Shown here in pieces: positions 23,577-34,965 of a DNA stretch of 64,000 nucleotides. The translations under genes were made by a program, and so were the position numbers. Under the pieces are notes generated by a model. That model ran no database searches and had not been told where the DNA came from. It was given only the letters and a program-made list of their open reading frames with translations. The stretch is from Nelumbo lutea (lineage: Eukaryota; Streptophyta; Magnoliopsida; Proteales; Nelumbonaceae): NCBI GenBank assembly GCA_022828595.1, contig JAKGHH010000001.1, positions 138,899,017 to 138,963,016 on the forward strand. Direction: 5' to 3'. Numbering within the stretch: position 1 is the first letter of the stretch; each line of letters begins with the position of its first letter.

Positions 23577-24736
23577 ATGATACACACTAGAAGAGAAGGA
23601 CTAGCAAGATTTGATCCTGAAATAGAAAGAACCCTTCTTTATTTAAAGAGATGCTTAGGGAGTATCCTCACCATGGAATACCAACTTGGTATCAAAATCA
23701 GACCTTTTATAATGGCATTACCCCCCCCCCCCAATCAATCTATTATTGATGCAGCCACAGGTGGCACTATATCACGAGAAGAACACTAGAGGAAGCCTAT
23801 GACCTAATAGAGGAAATGGTGTCAAACAGGTACCAGTGGAGCAATGGTCGAACTAATCAGAGGGGAGTACACCACATTGATTCCTTTGCATCCCTATCTG
23901 CACAAATTGCCAACCTAAATAAGAGACTAGATAATTTTAGTATTGCAGCCATGAATACACCATTTAGCATCTCATGCGATTTATGTGGTCAATTAGGACA
24001 TACTAATTCTGATTGTCAATTAAATAGTCCTTTTATTTCTCATGAGAATGCTAATTTTATCTCTAATGTTGGTAGGCCAAACTCCAACCCATACTCCAAT
24101 ACATACAACCCAAGGTGGAGGAATCACCCAAACTTTTCATGGAGTAACAATCAGCAAAAGGCACCCATGGGTTTCCAACCACAGCCGCCCCCATAAGAAA
24201 AAAAGAACAATTTGGAGGAAAAGATCTCTAAGTTCATTAATGCCACTGGAGCAAGGTTCCAAAGCCATGAAGCATCGATTAAGAACTTAGAAGTTCAAGT
24301 GGGGCAGATTGTGCATATGTTGTCAGAAAGAAAAGAGGAATGGCTGCCTAACAATATGGAGAAGAATGCAAAAGAGCAAGTAAGTGCCATAGCTTTAGGA
24401 AGCGGGAAGACGATTTGTGAGACCCAGAAGGATGATAAGGAAGCTGATGTGGCCGATTTGCAAAAGGAGATCATAGGGAGTACACCTAAACTGAGTTTAG
24501 ATGCTATTAAACTTCCTCTCCGTTACCCTGAAAGAGTCTTGAAAGCTAACTTGGATGAGGAAGTTAAGGAGGTTTTGAACAATTTGAAGGCTGGCCAGGA
24601 AGGGTGCAAGCCAAGACAAGGTAAGGTTCATTATAATATATTTCTGATTTCTAATAAGAGACCGTTACCCTCTCTTTTGCACGCCCCTGTTCCATATTTA
24701 AACCCACCCATGATGGATGGAAGGGGAGCACACTGA
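23577..24736 (+). pseudogene. Element B gag remnant
   Basis: A short N-terminus (ARFDPEIERTLLYLKR) is joined to the C-terminal part of gag, so the central capsid domain is deleted. Then come DAATGGTI, AYDLIEEMVSNRYQW, a zinc knuckle CDLCGQLGHTNSDC (about 23970), an Asn/Pro-rich stretch with NPRWRNHPNFSW, and a coiled-coil-like segment SHEASIKNLEVQVGQI. It ends near 24736 with LNPPMMDGRGAH and a TGA. A frameshift lies near 23785 after a run of 12 C at 23721-23732, and a stop near 24196. The same NP-MMDGRG terminus closes the coding part of element G at 54205. No protease motif remains. Confidence 0.8.
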
Positions 24737-25143
24737 AAGCTGAAACCACGAGAGATAGAGGATCCAACTTATGATAGGGAAGTTTGCTTTTTCTTTTTGT
24801 TCTTACGTTTCTAGTTTAGTTTTTCTTTTTTTTTATTTTTTTTTTGCCCTTTCTTTGCATTTAACCTCACATTGGGGACATTGTAAGTTTTAAGTGTGGG
24901 GGAGGGGATTTAAGATTTAGGTTAGAATTTAGGTGGTATTTTAAAATTTGATTTAGGTCATGTTTTCTGCATTTAAAAAAAAATCAAAACCTCAACTCTT
25001 TTGAAATCAATTGAAACAATGTTCTAAGAAAATTTTTGTGAACCTTGTAATGAGGTACAATTAGGAAGTACATGACCTATCTGAAGCCATTTCCAGTTAA
25101 GCTAGTCCTAAATTCAGGTTTAAGTAAATAGGGTGAATATTTT
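24737..25143 (+). other. Element B 3' non-coding region
   Basis: AT-rich sequence with GGGGACATTGTAAG at about 24875 and AAGTGTGGGGGAGGGG at about 24893. This conserved purine-rich spacer motif is shared with element G (52343-52375 on the minus strand). No coding potential. Confidence 0.6.
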
Positions 25144-25263
25144 TGGTAGGATGGAGCATAAAATGCACCTACCAACTAAGCAATTCAATAGTAGGACGGA
25201 GCATAAAATGCACCTACTGGCTGAGTGATCCAAAAGTGAGATGGAGCACAAAATGCATTCACT
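25144..25263 (+). repeat. Tandem covarying hairpins, element B (3 units)
   Basis: Units at 25144-25174, 25190-25218 and 25235-25263 share the core GGAGCAYAAAATGCA. Flanking arms pair: TGGTAGG with CCTACCA, AGTAGG with CCTACT, and AGTGAG with TTCACT (one G-U). An inner stem GCA/TGC closes an AAAA-type loop. The arms differ between units yet stay complementary. Confidence 0.85.
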
Positions 25264-25480
25264 CCAAAAAAAAAAAAAAGAGAGAGAAAGGTTTTCCCTG
25301 ATTTAAAACCTGGTTTGCAGTAGAAAGAATTGGATTGGCTGATAGATGAGTTGAGTATAACTTGGTTGTGTTGATTTAATGGTTTGCAATAGTTAACCTA
25401 AAATATTTGTGGAGAAAGATGAAGGAGAGTTGAGTTTAAAAATTGGTAGGAAAGTTAGTTTTTTCTTGCTTGAGTTTTGT

Positions 25481-25500
25481 CTTGCCCGAGGACGGGCAAG
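25481..25500 (+). promoter_or_regulatory. Stem-loop just upstream of the element B polypurine tract
   Basis: CTTGCCCG AGGA CGGGCAAG is a perfect 8-bp stem with a 4-base loop, followed by TTTAAGTGTGGAGAATT and the 3' LTR. Element G has the same stem-loop at the matching place (51365-51382). Confidence 0.8.
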
Positions 25501-25519
25501 AGTTTAAGTGTGGAGAATT

Positions 25520-26986
25520 TGATGAGAGTAGAATTTATCATATTTTTATCCCCAATTATTCTGTCTTTTATACTGAATTAACACTTAATTGGACTCATAT
25601 TTCTGTTTAGGGCATGAAAGAAAGCATCAGGAGCAAATAAAGACAAACTGGATGATTTTTCATAGTTTCGGCACCGTTCAGTAATCTGGGCCTAACTCGC
25701 GTATCCGAACTCCGATTGGACCAATTCAAGACTCACTAGAAAGATAAGAGAAAAAGAAACAACTTTTATGTTTAGGGCATTCACAGATTCTGCATGCATT
25801 GAAGTCAAATTTGGGCCCGAAGTCGTGGAAAATTCATAGGAAGGCCCAATCCGCAGCTGAAGCCCAACTTGTAGAAAAGCCTGGCAGCAACCCAATAAGC
25901 AAAGGTCTAATACGAATCCAAGAATAAGAAACTGAGAAGAATCATTCCATATCTAAATTCTTGATGTAATCTTAGAAAGATAAAATGTTTGAGTTTATTA
26001 GATAAAGAGATAAGAGTAGGATTAGAATGAACTTTCTATTCTTGTAAGATAAACTTTAAGAGGAAGTAGGAGACCACCCCCTCCCCTTAAACTATATAAA
26101 GGAGGGGAAGGACCAGTTTTAGGATCACACAATCACTCAATCTTGGGGATTGAATCAAGAAGAAAGGAGCAATCAGTCAAGAAAGGAGCAAGAATTCAAG
26201 AAGAAGGTGGCGACAAGAGGAGGAGATCTTAGCATCATGGGCGATTCTAAGAGTTATTTATTTCCCTTTGTTTGCTTTAATTCTTCTATCATGAACAGAT
26301 TTGTTTCTTGCTAGGGATGAGGAAAGCCTAATCATGTTAATGAATATGTTTTTATCTTTATGATTTATTCAAGATTGTGATTTTCATATAGTCTATGAAT
26401 TATTGTGCTTAATGCAATTAAGAGCTTGGCCACCTCTTAATTGATTTGAGTTATGTGAATGAATCGAGAGAGTAATTCACATAATCGACTGAATAATTCA
26501 TAGTGTGAATTGAATGGTATATAGAGATATATATACATGATTCATTTGAATTTCATGGTCTTCTTGGACTTAATGCACTCCCATCATGAGAGTTTTACTC
26601 GAGATATCGAAAGGCTACCTGATGGGCATAGGTTTAGTATATCTCGAGAGAGAATATTAAATAAAATTGGTAAGACTTCAACTTATGAGAATGACAACTA
26701 ATCTTGGTAAGTCGAACCCATAAATATTCATTACATTGGTTAGGTGGACCAAAAGCCCTAGCGATCCCATCCTTTGCAGATTCGATTAGTGATCACCTTA
26801 GCTTTTGCTTTATTATGCTAGATTTTATTTTCAGTAGATCTTACTCAAATCTGAAATTCGATTGTCCAGATAATTAGGGAACACGGTGGTTCTAATGCTT
26901 ATTTTGTTAAATCCCTGTGGGAGTGATATTTTTTATACTAATTGATAACTAGTGCACTTGATAGGGTTATATATTTATAGTTATCA
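25520..26986 (+). mobile_element. 3' LTR of element B
   Basis: 1467 bp, TGATGAGAG to TTATCA. It keeps the 166-bp segment that the 5' LTR has lost. A TATA-type CTATATAAAGGAGGGG lies near 26093. Confidence 0.92.
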
Positions 26987-27720
26987 CTCTTCCTCAACCA
27001 AATCAGCTCAGATAGATCAGAGTACAAGTTATCTACCATGCAAAGTCTGCCCTGTATTGGGTGATTTCAGATCCGAATTTCTTCAACCAATGCTATCCAC
27101 TTGTTCTTGGGGGCTAGCAGATGGGTCCTATGGTGAATTAGGGTGGTGATGACCCCCAAATACCCTCAAACTTACCTTGGTTCAGGTCTGAGTTCAGAGG
27201 AACTTAGATCTGAAGTATTGCAGATTTGCTATAGCAGAAATTAGATCTGAAGATCTGAGTTCTGATCTGAATCATTACTTTCCATTCTTTTGTTTATATG
27301 GTTCTTTTTTCTTATTTTCATTTTCTATATATATATATATATATATATATTTGTAATGAAAGAAAAATAATAAAGGGTTGAAACATAATTAGATTTTTTT
27401 TCGGCTGAGTGCTGTAGTTCTGCTATAGCAGATCTAAGTGCCAAATGCAACTCAGATTTGCAACACTCATGTTTTCAAAATATTTTTTATTTCTTTTATA
27501 AGACAATAACTTCTAGATAGAAAGGAAAACAGGTCTCCCTTTATTAAAATTAAACTAAAACAATGAAGATAACATAATCTACTAAAACAAAACTACAGTA
27601 GTACAACAGCTGCAATCCAAGCTGAAATGAAAAATTAAGCAAATTAAACCAACTATGAATACAATGCTGAATGAGATCAGATTAAGAATGCTCATTGTTT
27701 ACTAATATTGTTTCCCTAAA
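26987..27720 (-). other. Leader of the interrupted Athila element, LTR-proximal part
   Basis: Non-coding sequence between the primer binding site at 27721 and the element B insertion. It includes an (AT)n tract near 27327-27351. No gene is seen. Confidence 0.6.
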
Positions 27721-27738
27721 TCCCCGGCAACGGCGCCA
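27721..27738 (-). promoter_or_regulatory. Primer binding site of the minus-strand Athila element
   Basis: The minus strand reads TGGCGCCGTTGCCGGGGA, the undecayed Athila-type primer site, next to the LTR that starts at 27745 on the plus strand. Confidence 0.92.
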
Positions 27739-27744
27739 AAAACT

Positions 27745-29333
27745 TGATGTGGCTCATTGTGACACTAGCAAGTGCACTAGCCATTCAAGTAATAAAGTAG
27801 TGAGTGAAGTATCGTTCCCACAAAGATTTAGGAAACAATTACCAATACTAAAATAGGCACTTCTTATCTGATCAACAATAAATCAAAACTTTATTCAAAA
27901 GCTAAAAATTTTAAACTAAAATCTATCTAAATTATTGGCCCAATTGCCTTCAATTCAGGCTAGAAGAGTAAGCAGTTTAATGCTAATTTTAGAATTCAGC
28001 AATCAATAAAGTTGAATCATTTGAATAGATTGTGATTAAGCCTTGGTTTGTTAAAACCCTAAGGTCATGAACAGCCTCTTTCGAGTGCATGTTCATCCTA
28101 TGCATTAGTGATGATCTCCATATCTCTATCAATGATCTAATCCCATGCATGCATTTCTTCAAACACTTCTAAGACATCAATTCAAATCTGAATTGATCAC
28201 CAACTGAATTGTGCAATTTATATCTAACCTTGCATCCAATTCAGTTCTTGAATAGTAGATCTGAATTCCTAGAGTCTTTCTCAAGCACTCTATGAATTTC
28301 AAGCTTTAGATTAATTTGACCAATCTGAAATTTGCAGATCTGAATTCTCTTTCAAGCAATTCAGATCTTGCAATCTCATATCTGAGAATTCAGATCTGAG
28401 AATTGCAAGATCTGAGTTTTGAAAGCTAATTGGCCGAATTAATCTACAATTTAACCCATATTCAAGAAACTTCAAGTACAATTCACAAACATTTGAATGA
28501 ATCAAAAAGAATTTGATTGTTGATTTGAAATTTTACAAACTGAAATACATCAAGAAAGAATGGAAGAGAGAGAAAGAAAAATTTACAAGAAGGAAACTGA
28601 ATTCAATTCAAAGGAAAATGAAACTAGAATAGCATGATTACAATAGATATCTGAATCAAAAATCCCCAATTTCCAACTCACCTTCTCTTCATGCTAATAT
28701 GAGTTGAACTCCTTCAGCCCCTTATTCTTCTTCTTCCTTGCGCTTAGCCCTTATTCTCTTCCTTTTCTTCAAGGAGTTTGAACGTCTAGGAGTGGGAGAG
28801 TCTTTCTCTCAAGCAATTGAAAACCTTCCTCCCTTCTAGAGGCCTCCTTATATAGATTTTCAAGGGGGCTCTTGCCCCTTCTTGAAGCCTCTAGAATGGG
28901 GTGTATTGTACCCCGTTCTTGAACTTTGTAGAGTTCTCCTGAAAGCCTTCTAAGAGTGCTGCTATTTGGGCTGCACTTAGGCTCCCTCTTAGCACATGAT
29001 AGCTACACTCTAGTCTGCTCTTTTGGGCTAAGAATGGGCATTCTCTACTGTGTTGAATTTTACTCTTTGCTAGGCTTTCTTTTCTTGGGTTTTTTCAAGG
29101 AATCAATTTGTTCTTCTTGGGCCGAAGTGCTCTTTCTTGCTTCCACAACCGGGATGGGCTAAAATTGGTTTTTCTGAACCTTCTTTTCTTGCCATTTTTC
29201 TTTCTTTTTCTTGGATTAATTACCCCTGAAATCTTTTCTTATCATTAAACTAAATTAGGGCAAAATTAATTAAAAATGACATAAAAATCCATGCAAAGAC
29301 CTCATAAATTATAGATAAATTGTATGTTCATCA
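27745..29333 (-). mobile_element. 5' LTR of the minus-strand Athila element (family E, older copy)
   Basis: 1589 bp from TGATGTGGCTCATTGTGAC to GTATGTTCATCA on the plus strand. It is the older relative of the three near-identical solo LTRs at 37585, 45870 and 52592, with more substitutions. It keeps the internal AGATCTGAATTC-rich segment near 28260-28430. The right flank (29334 on) is unrelated DNA, so this is the outer end of the whole nest 20649-29333. Confidence 0.88.
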
Positions 29334-29518
29334 CTAATCCCACATTTGTAAATTTAAGCACTTCCCTAAAATTAGAGTGAATAGTGTCGATCCATAAAAA
29401 CAAATAAGAATTGAAATGGGTGATTGTAATGTATCGTATATAGAAAATGGATAATTTTTTTTTGAAATCTAATCATCAAATGCTTAGCACAACTAACTAA
29501 ATAAAGGTAAATTTTTTG

Positions 29519-29946
29519 TTTGGTAATTGCAATCACCTCCCCTGTAACTTTCTAACATAGTTGCAATTATATATCCCCTATTAGATTCCTCTAACAAGAG
29601 GCATGAAAATGTCAAAAATACCCATGTAAGTACTTTCTACAAAGTGTTTATTATTCCAACTTTCTCTTCACATCAATTGCTATTCCAAATCCTTCCAATC
29701 TCATTTTAGAAATTGATTTATTTTCCCAATTTTCCCTTCATATCAATCACTCAAAGATAAAGCTGTAACTTTTTTTGTTCATAAAGTTTGTACATATATA
29801 TATATATATTTGTAAAATCCATCCTCAATAATAACTACATGCATTAGTATTTTGAACATTTTGGTGTCTATTCTTAGATGGTTCTAACAGGGGATCTACT
29901 TACAACTATGTTAGAAATTTCACCGGAAGTGATTGCATTTACCAAA
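29519..29946. mobile_element. Foldback MITE with about 70-bp inverted ends
   Basis: The left arm (TTGGTAATTGCAATCACCTC, then TTTCTAACATAGTTG, CCCCTATTAGA) is matched in inverse order by the right arm ending at 29946, at roughly 85 percent identity by eye. The interior is AT-rich and non-coding. No clear target duplication is seen. The long inverted ends suggest a foldback or Mutator-type MITE. Confidence 0.65.
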
Positions 29947-30038
29947 TTTTAGGGGAGGTTTCAATAATGGTTAGAAACTTTAGGTGAGATTTCAACAACC
30001 TACCTTAAATAAAAAATCCATTATTCATTCAATGTGAC

Positions 30039-30463
30039 TAGGGGTGGATTCGAGCCAAGCCGAGCTGAATAGTACAAGGCTCGAGCTCGGCTCGAGACTA
30101 TTCTACAAGGCTTGAGCTCGAGCTCGAGATCGGTTTAAGACAGAACCTTGAGCTCGAGCTTGGCTCGAGTCAAAAGTTCCTAAGCTCGAGCTCATCTCAT
30201 CTCGGCTTTACTCATTTTATATTTAAAAAAATATTTTATTATATATTTTATAAATAGTTTATTATAAAAATATTTTTTAAAAATAATAATTATAATATAT
30301 AATTTTTTATTTTTTATTTAAAAATTTAAGATTTATAATAATAATAATTATAATATTTCTATTATATATATTATATAATAAATATCAAATATATATATAT
30401 TCGAGTCGGCTCGCAAGTTGAGCTCAAGCAGCTCGTGAAAATCTCGTCTTGTTGCCACCCCTA
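30039..30463. mobile_element. hAT-type MITE, 425 bp
   Basis: Ends TAGGGGTGG and CCACCCCTA are perfect inverted repeats. The 8-bp flanks AATGTGAC (30031-30038) and AATGTGGC (30464-30471) differ by one base, the duplication length of hAT elements. The left interior is packed with GAGCTCGAGCTCG-type words and the centre is very AT-rich. No transposase. Confidence 0.85.
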
Positions 30464-30844
30464 AATGTGGCAGCCAATTAAAGGAGAACACTTGGACTTT
30501 GATGTGATTTTTTTTAAGATAAATAAGAAGAAATTTTATAGAATAAAAATGAGGATTTGGAAAGGGTTCCAACTGAAGTTAGACATACCCTAATAACCCA
30601 AAGTTAAACTCCAGGCCCATATGAACCACAACAGCCCACCCAACCCACATCACTTCCTTACCCTAACCCAGTAAGCACACACTCGCACATACAGACACAC
30701 ACAATGACTTTCCAAAATAAACAGACCACATTTCCAACTTAAAACAACCTTTATATCACTTCTAAACTCCCCTTCTTCTCCTTCCCCTTTCTCTGGTGCT
30801 TCTATTTAGGACAATTGTACATGAAATAGGAAGACACATATATA
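30464..30844. other. Spacer between MITE and solo LTR, no gene
   Basis: Single-copy-looking sequence with a CA-rich stretch near 30680. Nothing else can be supported. Confidence 0.5.
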
Positions 30845-32793
30845 TGAAGGGTTGAGAGATCCATCACATGGACGCCCAAAGATTGCGGAATAAGGGGCGA
30901 ATTTCAAAAATTTTTCTCTCCCTTCAACTAGGAATCACATTCCCTATTTAGAAAATCACATTTTCAAGGATAAATCTTGAACCTTAAACTGAACCAGATC
31001 TGAACCAAAAGGAATGGGAGAGAATGATACCTGATATGGAGAAGCAATATCTCCCAACGAAGGTGCTCACGCCCAAGGAAGGATCCAAAGACTGCTCCCA
31101 CTGAAGATGGTGCAGTGCAGGATGGAGCAGAATCAACAGTGTTCTTCCCCAAGAATTCTGTCCTTCGCAAGAAACAGCAGGATGGAACGTGAGCACAGCT
31201 CCCTTTTCAATCCTTTCTCAAAGAATTGATGTCAAGATCCAATCTTGACTTCTCCCACAGCTGGAGATCGAACTGGAAAACAGGACGACAAGAGCAGGGA
31301 GGCGGCAAGAGAGTATTCGCAGGGTGCAGAATTCTCTCTTCTTGGTTTCAGCACTAAAGAGGATCTGATGTGTTTCTTGGTCTCTCTCAAGGCTGCCGCC
31401 CCCTCCTTCCTTTTGTTAACTTGAAAAGATCAGCTCCTAATCCCATTAGGAGGTGCTTATCCAAATCATATTTGGATCAGCTTTCTCTTCTAATGATAAG
31501 GATAAACCCTCATCTTATCTGTAGATTAGATTAGCTTTATCCTAATCTTATTAGGAGGTTTCTAGATCTGAATCACATTCAGATCTGGACTCTCTGAGTG
31601 GATAGGATTAAGACCCTATCCTAACTGCTAATCCATCTCAGAATTTGCCCCTTTAATTAACTAAATTAATAGCCCAGTTCAAAATGGGCTTTAGGCCCAT
31701 TAAGCTTATGTGCTCACTTAACCTTCCTAACTGCTGCCCAGTTGGGCTTCCTTGTATGGCATGGGACCCAAGCATTGATCTACACATCAGCCACATGGGT
31801 TCAGCCCAGCCTTTGTTACAAGGCCTGGTCGAATGCACTGTTAAAGACAGTGCACCCCCTGAAACCCATCGAATGGGCTCTATGGGCCCAACACTTACCC
31901 TAAGTGGTCCTTGGGCCAAGCCACCTTGTAACACCCAGGGACTGTGGGCAGATGCAAGATTAGCCCATCAGGTATTATCCTCAATGGTCTTACACTTAAC
32001 CTCTCATCCCATAATGATCATACACTGCCCGACAAGAGAGGACCTCTCCCTCGGCTACAAGGAACAGTGTTGCACTCTCCACTTATATGGATCCCGGGAA
32101 TTAAAACCTTTTGCAAACATTTTAGAAACCATAATATATATACTTTTATATCTCATATAAAATATATTTTGCAAAACAAATTTCAATGGTTAAAATCGGC
32201 TGCCGGCAGTCTTGGTTTCCAACAGTGAGAGTGCATCCCCGATCATTACCTTTGTCCGACAAAGGGGCTGATCCTGTCACTATGATCACCCACTCAGATG
32301 AATTCTCGGATTGTCCCAACATACCCAGGTTTTGACCCCTGCTAAGGATCTCACTGATTGGTACATCAAAGACAGCCCGATCCGGCACCTAGTGCAGTAT
32401 CATAATCGAGTCTAGGGGTCGGGTGTAACTTTCCAGTTTTGCCAATCAATCTCCAAGGTCCAGGGCAATACTGGAAATCTGGTCCAGTTCAAAGATTCAA
32501 TTAATCCCACACTGTATGTGCCTAGGGTCTCACCCCGGTAGCTGAGACAAGCCACCCCAACCGACTTGGTGGCACCACAGTGTCAGCCTTGTCAGGATAG
32601 GTCTCCCCAGACCAACCCACTGGCTGTGAACATTCAAAACTAACACGAGTCTCAATAAGTGTCCAGTTTAAGGGTAATACACAGAAACATACCAAGGGAA
32701 CATGAATCAAATATGTACTTTTATTCATTTACAATAAACTCATAGAGTACATCAATTTTGATTGAAGCTAAGGGCATACAAAACTGTCTAACA
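30845..32793 (-). mobile_element. Solo LTR, family A, minus orientation
   Basis: 1949 bp. The plus strand runs from TGAAGGGTTGAGAG to CTGTCTAACA, the reverse of family A. ATATA flanks it on both sides (30840-30844 and 32794-32798), an exact 5-bp target duplication. It is therefore a clean insertion reduced to a solo LTR. All open frames inside it are non-genic. Confidence 0.95.
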
Positions 32794-33589
32794 ATATACA
32801 ATTTCATTTACTAAATATTATATATACTTTGGTCTTTTCACAATTTCAATTACCATTCTTGTTAAGAAATTGTTATCATTAATTTCAGTCTTTAATAGTT
32901 TTTATGAAGCATGTTATAAAATACTTGCTTTCTCCTTATTTATACTTTAGATAATGTCTCTAATATGAAAGTGACCAAGTAATTCAGTTACCAACTTAAT
33001 ATTCAATACACATGAAGCAATTATGGTCTTTAATTTCAATCTTCAAATGTTTTATTAAACATGTGAAGAGTAACTGCAGTCTTTAATTTCATTCTTTATA
33101 TATGTTTTATTAAACATGTGAAATACTTGTTTTACCCTCATTTATACTTGAAAAATATTAATTAAAAGAGAAATTTTTGTCCAACCAAAATTCCAGAAAT
33201 ATTATGTGAACATTTGTACATTTTATAGTAGTATAGATTTTCACATGATACAAATCCAATAAGATAGACAATTGTTTATGTTGATTTTTCTTTGTATGCT
33301 TGAATCCAAGCACCAAGGTGTCGAGTGGCATCCTACTTGCATGGACTAGGGCACTTGGGTTTGACTACACAAGTTAGAAAAAAATGTCTATTGAGCAAGT
33401 AGCAACAAAACTACAGAACTACACAAAATACTACCAAGTAGGAGTGGCATCCTACTTCCTACTTAACCTGACTAGTCAGCCTTTTCCATACATTTACATA
33501 CACAACTATAAATAATACTACCAAATAGCAACAAAACTACAGAAAACACATCAGAACAAGTTTGCATTATTGCAGTAGATAATTTAATT
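32794..33589. other. AT-rich spacer with degenerate direct repeats
   Basis: TCTTTAATTTC followed by GTTTTATTAAACATGTGAA occurs twice about 52 bp apart (33028 and 33080). A more diverged unit with AAATACTTGCTTTCTCC near 32918 resembles 33122. No coding sequence is seen. Confidence 0.55.
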
Positions 33590-34370
33590 CCAACAATTTC
33601 TATTAGTTGCCACCATGATCGAACCTACCAATCATATACGAAACTGGAGGTTAATCGGCCATAGATTATTTCCATTGAATGAACAAGGGGCCTTTCTTGC
33701 TTAATCAGTAAATATAATCCTCACAGTTAATCACAGAAAACATATGAATACCCATAAAACAATGAACTGAAATAAAAATCAATTAGATCTCACAATGTTA
33801 TAGAATCAAAGATTTCCTAACCCTTCAACCAGAAAATAAAACCTTACAGACACTTCATGATGAAATTGCAACTTCTAGATGAGAGGGGGGCGAACTCTGC
33901 TTCTTCCTCCTTGGTTGCTGATGTCTCTCTCTAAAGGCTGAAGCTCTTCTTGGAGGATTTGATGCCTTGGGTGCCAGTCCGCCCCCTCTTTATATAGATT
34001 TGGGGACAGGGCTGTTCTCCAATTCCCTTTAGGAGATTATCCTCAAAACTGGAAAGTCCTAGTCTAATATGAACTTATCCTATCCTAACTCTTATCTCAA
34101 TCTCTAATCTTTCTAGGATTACAAATTGAAAATTTAAATCTGATAAAACTCTCTTTCTTGAGATTACATTCAACTTCTATTTTAATGGGACTCTTGGTTC
34201 TTGAATTCGAGTTGGGCTTCTTTAACAATGCAGGCTGCTTCAAGGCTCTACTACGAAGTGGGCTTCAGTTGTGAAATGGGCCTTGCTGCAAAATTGCTCT
34301 GACTTTGGGCCCGAATTCATCTTCGATGTGGACCGATTCTACCAAAACCCAAAACACAAAAGTTGTGGGC
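33590..34370 (-). mobile_element. Truncated 3' LTR of Athila element D (family C-like)
   Basis: On the minus strand this resembles the LTR at 34966-36498: ACAACTTTTGTGTTTTGGG, then the tRNA-like cluster of GGGCC/GAAGCCC words, a TATA box (CTATATAAAGAGGGGGCGG) near 34000, and an A/T-rich end. The first about 250 bp of the LTR are missing, so it joins the non-coding internal region directly. The left boundary is approximate. Confidence 0.6.
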
Positions 34371-34454
34371 CCTATCAATCCAATTTTTGCTACTACAAAC
34401 CAGGTAGTAAACTTTCTTCTCTCTCTTTTTGTTTTCTTTGTCTTTCTTCTGAAA

Positions 34455-34637
34455 AGTGAGTGCCTTTTATGCTCCATCTCACTCTTGGATTACTTGGTCA
34501 ATAGGTGCATTTTATGCTCCATCCTACTGTTTGAATTGCTATCTAGTAGTTGCGTTTTATGCTCCGTCCTACTATCAGATTGAATTTCTTCTGAAGATGA
34601 CTTGGCTGATAGGTGCATTTTATGCTCCATCCTACCA
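34455..34637 (-). repeat. Tandem covarying hairpins, element D (4 units)
   Basis: Units at 34455-34483, 34502-34526, 34544-34574 and 34607-34637. In element sense the arms are AGTGAG/CTCACT, AGTAGG/CCTATT, TAGTAG/CTACTA and TGGTAGG/CCTATCA, each complementary, two through G-U pairs. The core GGAGCATAAAATGCA is kept except for single changes in units 1 and 3. Confidence 0.85.
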
Positions 34638-34965
34638 ATTGTAGCAATGCTTGCCCCATTTACTTAAACCTGAATTTAGGACTAGCTTCAAATGGAATGG
34701 CCTTAGATAGGTTGTGTACTTCTTAATTGTACCCCATTACTAGGTTCACAAGAATTTTCCAAAATATTGTTTCAATTGAGTTCAAAAGAGTTGAGCTTTT
34801 TTGTTTTTTATAGAACTAAAATAAAATGCTTAAAGCCTATACTCTCCCCCCTCACACACACACACACTTCAAACATAATAAAAGATGGAAACTACAAAAC
34901 GATAAATGCAAAAACAAGAAGAAGGGAAAAAAGAAACAAACTTCCTTGATGTGGTGGAAGGTGGG
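34638..34965 (-). other. Element D 3' non-coding region
   Basis: Non-coding sequence between the hairpin array and the solo LTR C insertion, with a short CACACA tract near 34853. No gene is seen. Confidence 0.55.

Larger units (their letters stand above)
22179..26986 (+). mobile_element. Athila-like element B, internally deleted, complete with two LTRs
   Basis: LTRs at 22179-23487 and 25520-26986 both begin TGATGAGAGTAGAATT and end in TATCA. The 5-bp flanks are CTTTT and CTCTT, a target duplication with one mismatch. The 2-kb interior holds a primer binding site, a gag remnant, a hairpin array and a polypurine region, but no reverse transcriptase or integrase. It is therefore non-autonomous. 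It sits in the leader of the minus-strand Athila element at 20649-29333. Confidence 0.92.

Noticed and set aside
27300..27360. Possible tRNA or small RNA gene near the AT repeat
   Set aside because: No cloverleaf or conserved box could be found; it is retroelement leader DNA.
31653..32388. Open frames on both strands inside the solo LTR A
   Set aside because: They recur in every family A LTR in shifted and broken form and have no codon-level conservation.
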